NCBI GenBank assembly: GCA_028583605.1
Contig: CM053328.1
Span: 29,175,578 to 29,239,577 of the forward strand
Source of the DNA: Dastarcus helophoroides
Taxonomy: Eukaryota; Arthropoda; Insecta; Coleoptera; Bothrideridae
DNA: 64,000 nucleotides
Reading direction: 5' to 3'
Positions 33,928-44,016 of this stretch are shown here, in pieces; the first letter of the stretch is position 1; the number at the start of each line of letters is the position of its first letter. Both the position numbers and the translations under genes were made by a program. The notes beneath the pieces are model-generated. The model was not told the DNA's origin and ran no database searches. It saw nothing but the letters and a program-made list of their open reading frames with translations.

Positions 33928-34078
33928 TCATTGATTTAGCGACTCGAGTACATGAAACGGAAACAATATCCGCCGTGTCAACTCCAAATATCCGTCTTGG
34001 GCTCTATTCACAGCCACCTCACAAGCAAACTCCTCCGACGTCAAATCCTTTACCAGCATCTTCTCAATTACATTCTGT
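33928..34078 (-). CDS. Probable terminal coding exon, unknown protein
   Basis: Acceptor CTGCAG (34079-34084) is followed by one base finishing a split codon, then an open frame of 49 codons to TGA at 33928-33930. The product includes EKMLVKDLTSEEFACEVAV then NRAQDGYLELTRRILFPFHV and ends LESLNQ. The base composition is much richer in GC than the surroundings, and the peptide has a normal amino-acid mix, unlike the AT-driven frames nearby. The other possible acceptor (TTTCAG, 34097-34102) gives in-frame stops. I do not recognise the family; an alpha-helical C-terminus is likely. This is not a transposon motif I know. Confidence 0.6.
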
Positions 34079-34770
34079 CTGCAGCTCGATTAAACTCTGA
34101 AACCTATTCGCTTAATTAGAAATAAATTGTTCCCAATGCTGGTTGCCTAAGATGAGTTTCAAGAAATTAGGAAAAAATACACAATTTCATTAATGCGCAA
34201 CGCAAACGCTTGATATAATAAAATTAAATGGTCAAAAAAAGATCTTCGCCGCTTGTTATTTTTAGTGGAGATCATGAACGCCTGGGAAAATTTCATAGTT
34301 AATTAAATCGACCTAAAAAATTTTCAGCTAAAGGTATTAAGAAGCCGAACTCCCTTTTAATCATAGCAAGAGCATTTAAATAAACGTCTGGAGCGAAAAA
34401 GAGAGCTCAAGTAAATCGTTATTCGTATAAAATCGGCTCTTTCATCTCATCTTTACTAAAAGCTTTAAGTTCAAAGCTTTGAGATATTCCGAATGTTTTT
34501 GTCCAAGTAAAAAATTACCAAGTAATTAGCGAAACTTCAAAGTTAAGGTTGCGCAACGTCGTCGCAGCGTAATGGTTCACGGTTCGTCACCTACGACCGT
34601 CTAGAAAAAAATAGTTTAAAAAGAAAATGTATGCAGAATAATTACATAACTAATCCTGTTTCACCCTGGACCGCAGTAATTAAATGTGGGAGTTGAACGC
34701 TCGGGGAACTATTAATCGATTTTCCAGGGATTTTCATTAATTATCAAAAGATAAACCTACCTGAGCTCAC

Positions 34771-34798
34771 CTGCATAATCCTGTCCGCAAGGGATATT
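34771..34798 (-). CDS. Possible 28-nt exon upstream of the terminal exon
   Basis: A strong donor (ATGCAG|GTGAGC, GT at 34770-34769) ends an open segment that, joined to the exon at 34078, stays in frame: YPLRTGLC, then an arginine codon split across the junction, then QNVIEK. A TTAG acceptor precedes it at 34799-34802, with a weak pyrimidine tract. The implied intron is 692 bp. A second donor (CAG|GTAGGT) lies 10 bases further. The sequence upstream is also open for some codons, so the 5' limit is uncertain. Confidence 0.35.
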
Positions 34799-34799
34799 C

Positions 34800-36119
34800 T
34801 AACATTTTTTTAGAATAAATTAATCGAAACTAAAATTTCATTCCAGAATCTTAATCGGCAGAATGTGTATGTCAAATTGTTTACATAATTCGTAAGCATT
34901 ACTGATTATGTTTACAGAATGAATTAAACCAGCATGGGTTACCTCATTCATTAGATATTATTGATTCGTACACACAAATTAGCTACGTGTTAGAATACAA
35001 ATCTATTAGATAGTAACGTGCTTTAGTTCTTTGATGATAGATAGCAAGGTGAGGCACTCCAGCTTCACTGGGAAATTAACTAAATTTGAATCAGCAATTC
35101 CAGATTACAAATTCCCATCAGCAATCAGGATGATTACTTCTGGGTAATGCAAAATCTATGTCAACTGTAAATAATATGCCAATCATATAGGATTCACACG
35201 AACGAACAAAATATAGTTTTTTAGCAATATGCTCCGAATCTTATTACTTCACTGCATATATCTATGTTATCTATCAGTTATCTATCACCAAAATTTTTGA
35301 ACATTCGATAACTGAAGAAACAAGCGAACAACAAAAATGATAATGTATATGTATATTGTGGAAGAAGATAAAAACTCAGTGGGTATATGAGAATAATGAC
35401 ATCAATTTTTAGCTTCAGTAGCGTTTTCCTTAGTTTTTCGTTGGCACTTATTCAAAAGGCTAGGACGACTTCAAGCAGATTTTAAAAGCTTACATAGTCC
35501 TTTCATAAACAATTTTCAGTTTAAGAAATAATTAATTTTCTGGTGGTGTATTCTTACTTAATACAAAAATAACTTTTCTGATCAACTGATTGAATGGACT
35601 CATCAACGAAGATCAAAAACATGAAAGTTGACCGTAGGGTTTTCACCTCGGAACGCAAGAAGAAAAAATTTTTCGAAACTACTCCTAAAAAGAATTGTGT
35701 CAAAATTACCATGAAAATAAGTTAAAAATGGATTTTGCAACTCAGTACTTTTTATAAAAAAATCTGTAAAAGAAATGTTAAGAGAGTACTACACTGATTT
35801 TATAAATTTAGTCCCTTAAGAGGGCGAAAAGAGGTATAAAACTAAAATAAAATAATATTAAAAGAGCGTTTCATATCCCAAAACTTTTTGTAAAAAATAT
35901 ATGGAAAAAGAATTAGACACACACTTGGCCAATTTTTAATAATCCAACCACAATGGAGAAATAATAACTAGAGACTGGATTATCTGTAACATAAAAAACT
36001 TGAAATATGCATGCAAATATGCACGCAAAATGCTTAACATATGAAATGTGTGAAAACATGCAACTTTAAACAATATTGCTGTTAATTCTAACAGATTTGT
36101 TTTTGATGTAAAGAATTTT
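34800..36119. other. Non-genic AT-rich sequence
   Basis: No supported feature. 34620-34920 has TAATTA-rich, mixed-composition sequence resembling intronic host DNA. Confidence 0.35.
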
Positions 36120-36420
36120 TCTTTTATTTTAAACAAATTTGCTCCTAATTGCTTCCAGTTTGAACAAATTTGCTTTTAATTTCAATAAGTTTGTTTCTAA
36201 TTTAAATAGGTTTGATTATAATTTAAACAAATTTGCCATTAATTTGAATAAGTTTATTTTCAGTCTAATAAAATTAGTTTTCAATTTGAATAGATCTAAT
36301 TTGTACAAATTTGCTGACAGTTTAAACATATTTGCTTTTAATTTTGACAAATTTCTAGTATGTAACCCACTCAATTTTGGTTTTTTCTCTCAAAATCAAT
36401 TTAGTTTTAATAAATTCTGA
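36120..36420 (+). repeat. 21-bp minisatellite encoding a heptad-like repeat
   Basis: From 36166 to about 36354 the sequence is a run of 21-bp units (consensus near AAATTTGNTTNNAATTTAAAN), one of them shortened to 15 bp. Because 21 is a multiple of three, one frame (36139-36420) stays open and reads NKFAFNF, NKFVSNL, NRFDYNL, NKFAINL, NKFIFSL and so on. No promoter or splice evidence supports translation, so I annotate it as a minisatellite. Confidence 0.75.
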
Positions 36421-37228
36421 ATTTTATTTTGTTCTGACTTTGTTGATCGTAAAATCTTGACATTTTTTTCAAAAATTTAAGCTGAGATTCGAAAGTTGTT
36501 TAGCAAATTTCAAGATGTATTGTTTTTTTTGAAAATTTCGACCTCTTTTCAAAGTCTTAATTTCTTTTTTTAAAAGGTCGACTTAAAAGATTTTATTTTT
36601 TTAATTTGGCCTTTTTTGAGTATTCCAGGGTGCTCTTTTCAAAGTTTTAATTTATTTTTTCAAAATGTCAACTTTAAAATTTTTATTTTTTTCATTTGGC
36701 CTTTTTTGAGGATTTCAGAATGTTCCGAAAATAACGCCTTTTTTTCAAAATAGATACTTTAAAATGTCGGCCTTTTTAAAAATTTGACTTTCAAAATTCA
36801 AAATTTTCAAACATTAACTTTTTTTAAATTAATAACTTTATTTGAAAATTTAAATCTTATATGAACTTTTCTACATTTTTAAATTTGTTTTTATAGGAAA
36901 TTTGACTGTTTAAAAATATTTCCTTTATTTTCGAGATTTTTTCATTATTTCGATTTTTTTTAATATATTGTATTTTTGCCAAAATACAACATTTATATTA
37001 CTTCACTTATTTCTAAATTGTTACATTCTTTTTAAAAATTTTGATTTTTTTCTTGAAAATTAATATTTTCAGAAAAAATGACGGAATTACAAAAAAAGAT
37101 GATTTTTGAATGAGAAGGCCAAATAATAGAATTTTGAGAATAAAGCAAAATTTTAGAAAAAAAACATTTATTTTAAAAGAAAATAACAAACCTTAAAAAA
37201 GGGATAAATTTCGAAGAAAAATTTTAAA
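36421..37228. repeat. T-rich then A-rich low-complexity DNA
   Basis: The plus strand is T-rich with AAATTTCGA-type words in reverse to about 37060, then flips to A-rich. This is the same kind of polarity switch as near 28620. Confidence 0.5.
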
Positions 37229-37725
37229 TACAGGATATACTTCTTCCGGGATTGGACCGTGTCAAAGAACTACTAAAAGTGTTCGATGTTTCGCCCACCA
37301 TTGTAGAGGACTTCTTCAGGAACAAAGAAAAGAAACAATAAATGAAAAGAGGAATATGAGGGAATATGCAAAAATGAAAGAATGAAAAGGCAAAATTCAA
37401 AACATCAGAGCACGGTAACTCAGTATGTCCTCCATACCAGCGGCGAAACTCTTCTGAATTGAAAATTGGTACAAAGGATAAGAAAGTTTAGACAGAAGAG
37501 CACGGTAACTCAGTATGTCCACCATACCAGAGGCGAAACTCTTCTGAATTGAAAATTGGTACAAAGGATAAGAAAGTTTAGACAGAAGAGCACGGTAACT
37601 CAGTATGTCCACCATACCAGAGACAGAACTCGTCGAACACTTTTAGTAGTTCTTTGACATGGTTCAATCCCGGAAGAAGTCTATCCTGTACTGACTCTGG
37701 CCGTGGAAGCATTCGTTATCATAAA
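37229..37725. mobile_element. Penelope-derived unit with inverted terminal repeats
   Basis: The left part (37229-37370) is the Penelope terminal repeat in reverse (GGGATTGGACCGTGTCAAAG, GATGTTTCGCCCACC, TTCTTCAGGAACAAAG). The middle (about 37405-37620) is 2.4 copies of a 90-bp coding repeat in reverse. The right part (37625-37725) is the terminal repeat in forward orientation (TCGAACACTTTTAGTAGTTC ... GTGGAAGCATTCGTTATCAT). The reverse transcriptase and GIY-YIG regions are gone. Frame 37397-37615 (-) is only the 90-bp repeat translated (ILSYRALLSKLSYPLYQFS). Confidence 0.8.
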
Positions 37726-38860
37726 AATTTAAAATTTCTACAAACTTTAAAAATCTAAAATAACGGAGTTTCGAAAAAAAGACGAAATTTCGAAAAAAAA
37801 AGTTGAAATTTCGAAAAAAAAAAACAGTTCAATTTTCGAGGGTCGAATATTAGGACAAAATTTTAGAAGAAAGTTAATTTTATAAAGAAGTTAAATTTTG
37901 GAATAAAATGCAAATTTGAAGAAAAAAATAAACGAATTTTGAAAAAATGATCGAAAATCCGAAAAAGGTGAATTTCGAGCCAAAAGACGAAACTTCGAGA
38001 TAACAATAGAAATCTCCTACAGAAAAGTAAATTTAAAAAAAAAATACTCAAATTTGAAAATAATTGTCTATGAAAAAGGTAAATTTTGAACAAATAAATC
38101 GAAAGTAAAAAAAAGATTATTTTGAAAGAAAAAGTTAGGTTTTCTAGAAGGGATATGATGTTGAAATATTCAAAAGATAATTTTTGAAAAATATGTCAAC
38201 ATTTCGAGAAAAAAACGGATTTCAAGGAAAAATCTAGATTTCCGAAAACAAATTTTGAAATGGAAATAGAAATTTCGAGAATAAGATCAAAATTTCGAAA
38301 AAAGGACAAATTTTGAAGAAAAAGTCCTCTTTTCAAGAAGTAATAAATACTGAATTTTGAGATAAATATGAAAACTTCAAGAAAAAGTCTAATTTTAAGC
38401 AAACAGTAAAAATGCCTGAATGTTATGATTGTAGCAGGTAGAAAATGTCAAAAAAGGAACCAATGTTCAAAAAAAAATAACGTTTCGAAAAATACGAAAT
38501 TTTAGGAAAAACCTTGAGATTGAAAATGAAATTTTGAGAGAAAGTAAAATTTTAGGGAAGAAATTTCAAGGAAAAAGACGAAGTCTAGCAGAAATTCAAA
38601 ATATCTCAGAACTTTGAAAAAAATGGGCAAATTTTAAGAAAAACTTTTCGATTAAATATTTATTTTTTTGCTATTGCTCAAGTCAGAGGGAGACAAGTGC
38701 CCTAGCATAATGTCAAAAAATGTCCAATATTGAGATAAATGTTAATATTTTGAGAAACAAGTTGGAATTTTCAGAAAATTAGATCTAAAAAAAACCAAAA
38801 ATCTTTGCTAAATTTTTTGTCCTTTACAAAAATTCAGAGATTCTAAAATAGTATTTTATA
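37726..38860. repeat. A-rich low-complexity DNA
   Basis: Continues the strand-biased tract, dense in AAATTTCGAAAAAA and GAAATTTTGA words. Minus frames at 37863-38093 and 38196-38402 are compositional. Confidence 0.5.
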
Positions 38861-39100
38861 TAACAAGTGGCTAAAATGGTGCTTTTTTACGAGTGTAGCG
38901 TTTATGGCACGAGTCGAAGGAGTAAGATGCCAATGAAGAGAAATTATTATATTTCTTGGTCCACGCTAAATCACTTATTTGCTTTAATCATCTTAATTTT
39001 GATAAAATAATATTAAGGTATAATTTAAAGTTTAAAATATATTTAATTTTAAATTTTTCCTTTTTAAAAATAACTCTTTTGGAGTTTTAATTTGAAAAAA

Positions 39101-39852
39101 GGTTCTAATGCAGATACTAATAGGTTTTAACATTTATTAGATTCGAAGTTTGGAAACCAAAGACCGGTTTCAATCTTGTTATATCTCGTCAGTTTGGTTT
39201 ATCAAACTCGAATGCTAACAAATGTTCCAACAAATAAGTACTAAAGAATCAACAAATGTCAAGTGTGTGATTTTCAGACTATCACCACCTATTGCTCCAT
39301 AGAGAAAACTCTGGTCATCGCCAACAATGTCCTATGCAAGTTGCTCTCTAGGAAAGTTCCCAGAAGACAAGGGTTCTAATGGATAGACCAATAGGTTTGA
39401 ACATTTATTAGATTCGAAGTTTGGAAACCAATAACCGGTTTTGGTCTTGTCAGATGGTATATCCAACTCAAATGCTAACAAATCTGCCGACAAGTAAATA
39501 CTAAAGAATCAAGGAATGTCAAGCGTATGACTCTCAGACTACCGCCATCTACTGGTCCATAGAGAAAACTCTGGTCATCGCGAACTGTGTCCTATGCAAG
39601 CTGCTCTCTAGGAAAGTTCTCAGAAGACAAGGGTTCTAATGGATAGACCAATAGGTTTGAACATTTATTAGATTCGAAGTTTGGAAACCAAGAACCGGTT
39701 TTGGTCTTGTTAGATGGTATATCCAACTCAAATGCTAACAAATCTTCCGAAAAGTAAATACTAAAGAATTAAGCAATGTCAAGCGTATGACTCTCAGACT
39801 ACCGCCATCTACTGGTCCATAGAGAAAACTCTGGTCATCGCCAACAATGTCC
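39101..39852 (+). repeat. Tandem array of a 260-270 bp unit, three copies
   Basis: Units begin at about 39101, 39371 and 39631. Each has GGTTCTAATG, ACCAATAGGTTTGA, TAGATTCGAAGTTTGGAAAC, CTTGTTAGAT, CAACTCAAATGCTAACAAAT, GTAAATACTAAAGAAT, CATAGAGAAAACTCTGGTC and GTCCTATGCAAG. The first unit is the most diverged. A fourth, differently bounded copy follows as a complete MITE. Confidence 0.85.
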
Positions 39853-40203
39853 TATGCAAGTAGAATACAACATAGACTGCAAATTCATGTAGCCCTCTAA
39901 GCATGTTAGTAAATCATAGGTAGCTGAACTACCAACAGTTGAAACACTGCCACCTAGCGAAGCAGTTGCTCTCTAGGAAAGTTCTCAGAAGACAAGGATT
40001 TTAAGGCACAGACCTAATAGGTTTGAACTTTTCCTAGATTCGAAGTTTGGAAATCAAAGAAAGGTTTCGATGTTGTTAGATCTCGTCAATTTGGTATATC
40101 CATTTCGAATGCTAACAAATGTTCCGACAAGTAAGTACTACATATGATTCACTAACACGCCTAAAGGGCTGCATTTGCAGTTAGATTGTATTTTACTTGC
40201 ATT
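39853..40203. mobile_element. MITE with ~60-bp terminal inverted repeats
   Basis: The left end (ATGCAAGTAGAATACAAC, GACTGCAAATTCATGTAGCC) is inverted at the right (GGGCTGCATTTGCAG, ATTGTATTTTACTTGCAT). The inside carries the same core as the tandem array. The array copies lack the left terminal segment: their CCTATGCAAG runs straight into TTGCTCTCTAGG. The array may thus have arisen from an internally deleted MITE. The same family is at 7281-7590. Confidence 0.75.
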
Positions 40204-40439
40204 TAAAAACAGTGTTTAATTGTTACTTTTTCTAAAAGTGAATATTTAAACCAAAAGTTTATTTATTTCCAAAACACACTGATTAAATTTTCATGTATTA
40301 AACTTTAAAAATGACTATTCCTTCATACTTGAATTCCCAACGTTGCTTCACATGATATAAAAAATTAAAGAACACATTTTTGAACAGCTGAAACAAATTA
40401 TATTTTAAAAAATAATTAAAATTAAAATTTATTCATATC

Positions 40440-41445
40440 CGTCGACAAAACAAAATGCATAGCCTTCGCTAATGAACCAATCAGATGTAAATTAGTAATT
40501 CAAGACAAATCTATAGAAAAGATAATGCAACTCAAATGCTTAGGAGTAAACATGTCCAAGCACCAGAATCTAGAAAAAGACCTAACAACCAAATCAATAA
40601 AGCAACCACAATTTCCGGTTATCTACGAGACGTTATATAGAAAAACAAATATATTCGAATGAAAAGCAGAACCTGCACTTACGAAACATGTATAAGACCA
40701 ATACTAACCTATGGTATAGAAGCCAGAGCGGACAGCACGAAGACCAAGAATATTGTAACGAAATGTAAATTGTTGAATTTAGTATGTAAGAAAAGTTTCT
40801 AGAAAGATCTGATAAGGGGAAAGCGGCCGCGATAATAAAGCAAATGGCAGATAAGCGTTCCAGAAATTTCGGCAAACAATAAGCCTTATCTGCGATATTT
40901 TTCTAGAACCTGGGAGCCAGAACTATATAAGGCGGTCACTTTTCCCTCGAGTCAGTTAGTTAGAGTCAGTCAGTGTTATCAGTGACTAAATAAGTGAGTT
41001 CACTATTCAGTTGCAGTGCTCCGAGATTAGTTTGGTAATAATGTGGGTGTTATTCAATTTACGTGTTAATAATCAATTCGAATCGATAAGCCCGTAACAA
41101 TTTGATGCGATCGTCCGAAATGAAGACCTTGAGAATAATAGCAGGCAAGACTCTCTGGGACTGAACAAGAAACGATGACATTAGAAAAACATTTGCAGTC
41201 CAAGGCATAGTAAGATGGGGAAGACAGAGAAGAAGACTCTGGCACGAACACGTAAAAAAATGGACCCAAAGAGAATAATCCGCATTGCACTGGAAGGAAA
41301 ACAGTAAAAACCGCCTGGAAGACCATCCAAAGATGGCGAGGCAGCTAAGACTCGTTATCACAAGAAAAACCATAGAATACGGTAGAAGAACATATCAGCC
41401 AGATCTTCTAGAAAAAAAATAAGAAGAAGAAAAAGAAGAATAAAT
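40440..41445 (+). pseudogene. RTE-like LINE 3' fragment split by a solo LTR
   Basis: Before the LTR, a broken frame reads TKCIAFANEPIRCKL, MQLKCLGVNMSKHQNLEKDL and RPILTYGIEARADSTKTKN-like sequence. After the LTR it resumes with EMKTLRIIAGKTLWD, MGKTEKKTLARTRKKMD and a proline-arginine rich end. The tail is (GAA)-rich (41418-41440), as expected for RTE-type elements ending in microsatellite. Stops are numerous. The overlapping minus frames at 41059-41373 are shadows. Confidence 0.7.
40754..41099 (+). mobile_element. Solo LTR of a Ty3/gypsy-type retrotransposon (copy A)
   Basis: It begins TGTAACGAAATG and ends CCCGTAACA. It is about 70% alike by eye to the reverse of 52653-52972, sharing GATAAGGGGAA, CAGATAAGCGTTCCA, AATTTCGG, CTTATCTGC and TATATAA. 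The TATA-like ACTATATAAGG (40931-40941) would be its promoter. It interrupts an RTE-like ORF, with ATAT before it and ATTT after it, a four-base duplication with one change. No internal region is present. Confidence 0.8.
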
Positions 41446-41504
41446 TTAATGCACGTATGTGTATAATACACCCTATAGAAAAGCTTCAACAACTGTCATA
41501 CAAG

Positions 41505-41572
41505 CAGAATAGACCCAGAGTGCAATATTGCCCACTTAGAAGGGCTGTGTTATTGCAGTCCAGGTCTATTCT
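41505..41572. repeat. Imperfect hairpin
   Basis: AGAATAGACC...TGCAATA on the left is repeated in inverted form on the right (TATTGCAGTCCAGGTCTATT) around a loop of about 22 nt. Confidence 0.5.
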
Positions 41573-41899
41573 ATTTGAGAAAATTTCTGAAAATAAATTA
41601 AAATTTGAAATTTAGCTTTTTTGTGGTTCTAAACCACATTTTTCGATACTACCAAAAATAAGGATAGTTTACTTCGAGTCATTTTTAAGAATTATTTTTA
41701 AGGTTAGTTGGGTTATGAAACGGATTTTTCTTAGAGATTGGAAACTCGTATAGCCTAAAATTACAAAGAAAAAATGGGCAACTTTATGTAGCTGTTTATT
41801 TATGCAAAAGGTGACAAAGGTAAAACTTTGTTACTGGGCGAGATCTTAAATATAGAGAAGGCAGTTGAAACCTAATGAATTAGAAACTTTAAGAACTAA

Positions 41900-42062
41900 T
41901 TTTGGTAGAACGGACTGGTCCTTGGTTATACTCAAAAATTGAAGCACAAATCTTGGCCCCTGAAACCAAGAAAGATTGAAAAACACAACAAAGGTTGCTC
42001 TAACGCTTTTCGATAGCCAAGGTATCATACTCAGAGAGTCTCTCTCTCTGAAGATCATACTC
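41900..42062 (-). repeat. Dispersed palindrome family, copy 4
   Basis: Nearly complete reverse arm (GGACTGGTCCTTGGTTATAC, GGTTGCTCTAACGC, TTTCGATAGCCAAGGTATC), followed by only the first 25 bp of the forward arm (TCTCTCTGAAGATCATAC). Confidence 0.8.
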
Positions 42063-42287
42063 ATAACTGCCCATTTTTTCCATTTGACTCCAAAATATTT
42101 TCTCTACCAAACTTCTACACATTACTAAGGTTTTTAATAAAGTATGAAAGTTGGATAATATTTACCATAAAACCATTTTGAATAAATGATGAGTTGTTTT
42201 ACCAACATTTGAGTTGCTAAAATGATTAAATTATTTGTTCGAACGCTCGAATGAATCACCTAATAAAATCGATGTTCATCTCCGGTG

Positions 42288-42356
42288 CTGTTATAAGTAG
42301 GGCGTCCGCAGCGTCGTCGTCGACTGTTTGATAACACGCTCCTGTACAGGCGCAAG
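42288..42356 (+). promoter_or_regulatory. Possible TATA promoter and noncoding first exon
   Basis: TATAAGTA at 42292-42299 is followed by GC-richer sequence and, about 60 bp later, a good splice donor (CGCAAG|GTAAGC, GT at 42357). The local rise in GC and CG content is unusual here. A plus frame at 42388-42639 (MSRQTELKVVPGGAGDLENF) lies beyond the donor and would then be intronic; a minus-strand donor (GCAG|GTAGGA, about 42455) also exists. A gene start is only a suggestion. Confidence 0.25.
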
Positions 42357-42387
42357 GTAAGCAAAGCACATGTAATATAATATAGGA

Positions 42388-42639
42388 ATGAGTAGACAGA
42401 CAGAGCTGAAGGTAGTTCCAGGCGGTGCTGGCGACCTGGAAAATTTCCTACCTGCATTCGTCGACTTCACATTCCCGCAAGAAGATAAATTTATATCCGA
42501 ATCTACCACTCTATTTGCTTTTCAAAACTTTAACTTCTCTTTAAGGCAGCCTGATTTTAATTTATTTGCGCAACCACTTTTGCCACAGCTAAGCGTGTGC
42601 GAACTTTTCCCTCGAGGAATATGTGAAATGACCTTTTAG
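42388..42639 (+). CDS. Hypothetical 83-codon frame, doubtful
   Basis: The ATG-initiated frame has a balanced composition in its first half (VVPGGAGDLENFLPAFVDFT), then becomes F- and L-rich. I do not recognise it, and no Kozak or splice evidence decides for it. It is listed because it overlaps the GC-richer island at 42250-42500. Confidence 0.2.
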   Translation: MSRQTELKVVPGGAGDLENFLPAFVDFTFPQEDKFISESTTLFAFQNFNFSLRQPDFNLFAQPLLPQLSVCELFPRGICEMTF

Positions 42640-42659
42640 ATAGGCAAACGACCCTTTTC

Positions 42660-43739
42660 GCTGGCGACAATATGAAGGCCTAACAGCGAAATGCAAAAGT
42701 TTGGTAGTAATTAAGCTCCGAATTGTAACATCTAGCTTAAATAAGCCCGACAACATAAGGGTTGTTTTAAATAATTAACTTAAATGAGTAATCCTTGCCA
42801 ACCAATGTACAAGATTAACCATATTTCAGAAACTGTATTAACGAAGTAGGGCTTCAAAATGTACATTATGATTATTAAAAGATTGCTTAATTTCCGAATA
42901 ATCCATTTGGGTGTTTCTCTTCTTCTTTCTTTCTCAGACGTTTTCTATCCACCATGCTTCTCCATGCTCTCATTCAGGGTGCCATTGATTTTGATGTGAA
43001 AACTGCATTGTTGTATGTATTTTTTAATAGATTTGTGTATCCAGAATCCATTAGCCTGTATGAAATGCCCATGTTTCGCTAGAGTCGCAAGCCTTATGAA
43101 AATCTATAAATGCCAAGTGGAGGAGTATGTTGTATTCGGTTGTTTTTTCTACTAGTGTTCTTTGAGTATTTAGATTTTATTAAATATTTTGGAGAAAAGA
43201 TATTATCCGGAGTTTGACGAAAAGAGGCATATGGAATACGACCTATACTGCAAGAGGGCAGCCACCTATAAGAGAAAACGTATAGTAGGTAGGTCAAAGA
43301 CAGCAAGCTGAGCTACAATTAGATAGTTTGGGGAGACTTATCCGGAAGGCTGAATAGAATGACTTATACGCAAGTGTCCATATTAGATCTCTCTAGAAGT
43401 CGAGTAACTTAGGAGTGACCTACATACGTATGTAAATAGATCCTAGGGGCCCCTACAGAGGTAAGTTGGACCTGCGGACGGTTTACAAATTAAGTTTTCG
43501 CTGTTAAATAAAAGCGTTTAAAACACACGGTGTATTTTTTTATCGAACGCGTAACAATATTATCAACTATAAGACAGCTTATTGTTTCATGTTATTTTGA
43601 CGTAATATGTTTTTTAAGGTTGCATATATTTTTTTCTATTCTAATCATAGTTCGTATTTGCATATTTTGACATTTTTAACCCTTACTGTGTGGAATTCTA
43701 CAATATTCATAACTAATACACTCAATTAATAAAAAATAC
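42660..43739. other. Non-genic sequence
   Basis: No motif-bearing frame or repeat end. Around 43240-43420 a LINE-like peptide trace (ETYPEG, NRMTYTQV) was glimpsed but is too weak to call. Confidence 0.3.
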
Positions 43740-43790
43740 AACAAGAGATATGAAAAATTCCACAATATGGAATTTTCAATATCTCTTGTT
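43740..43790. repeat. 23-bp hairpin, 5-nt loop
   Basis: AACAAGAGATAT...ATTCCA (43740-43762) pairs with 43768-43790 at 21 of 23 positions around CAATA. It lies about 100 bp outside the Penelope element. Confidence 0.7.
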
Positions 43791-44016
43791 ATGACGTATG
43801 TTATGACGAATTCGTATTCCAACTTTTTGAAAACACCAGATTTGTCTTATAAATTTCATATTTAATGGAGGGATAATTTGTTTAATTATTAAATTCTGCT
43901 TCCTGAATTGGACCGTGTTAAAGAACTGCTAAAAGTGTTCGACGTTTCGCCCATCAGGGAGCTTCTTCAGAGACAAAGAAAAGAAACAATAAATGCAAAG
44001 AGAAATATAAGGAAAT

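Noticed and set aside
36139..36420. 93-codon NKFxxNL protein as a real gene
   Set aside because: Fully explained by a 21-bp minisatellite; no promoter, splice or conservation evidence.
41059..41373. 104-codon minus frame with cysteines and serines
   Set aside because: Antisense shadow of the RTE-like LINE fragment; it also runs into the solo LTR.
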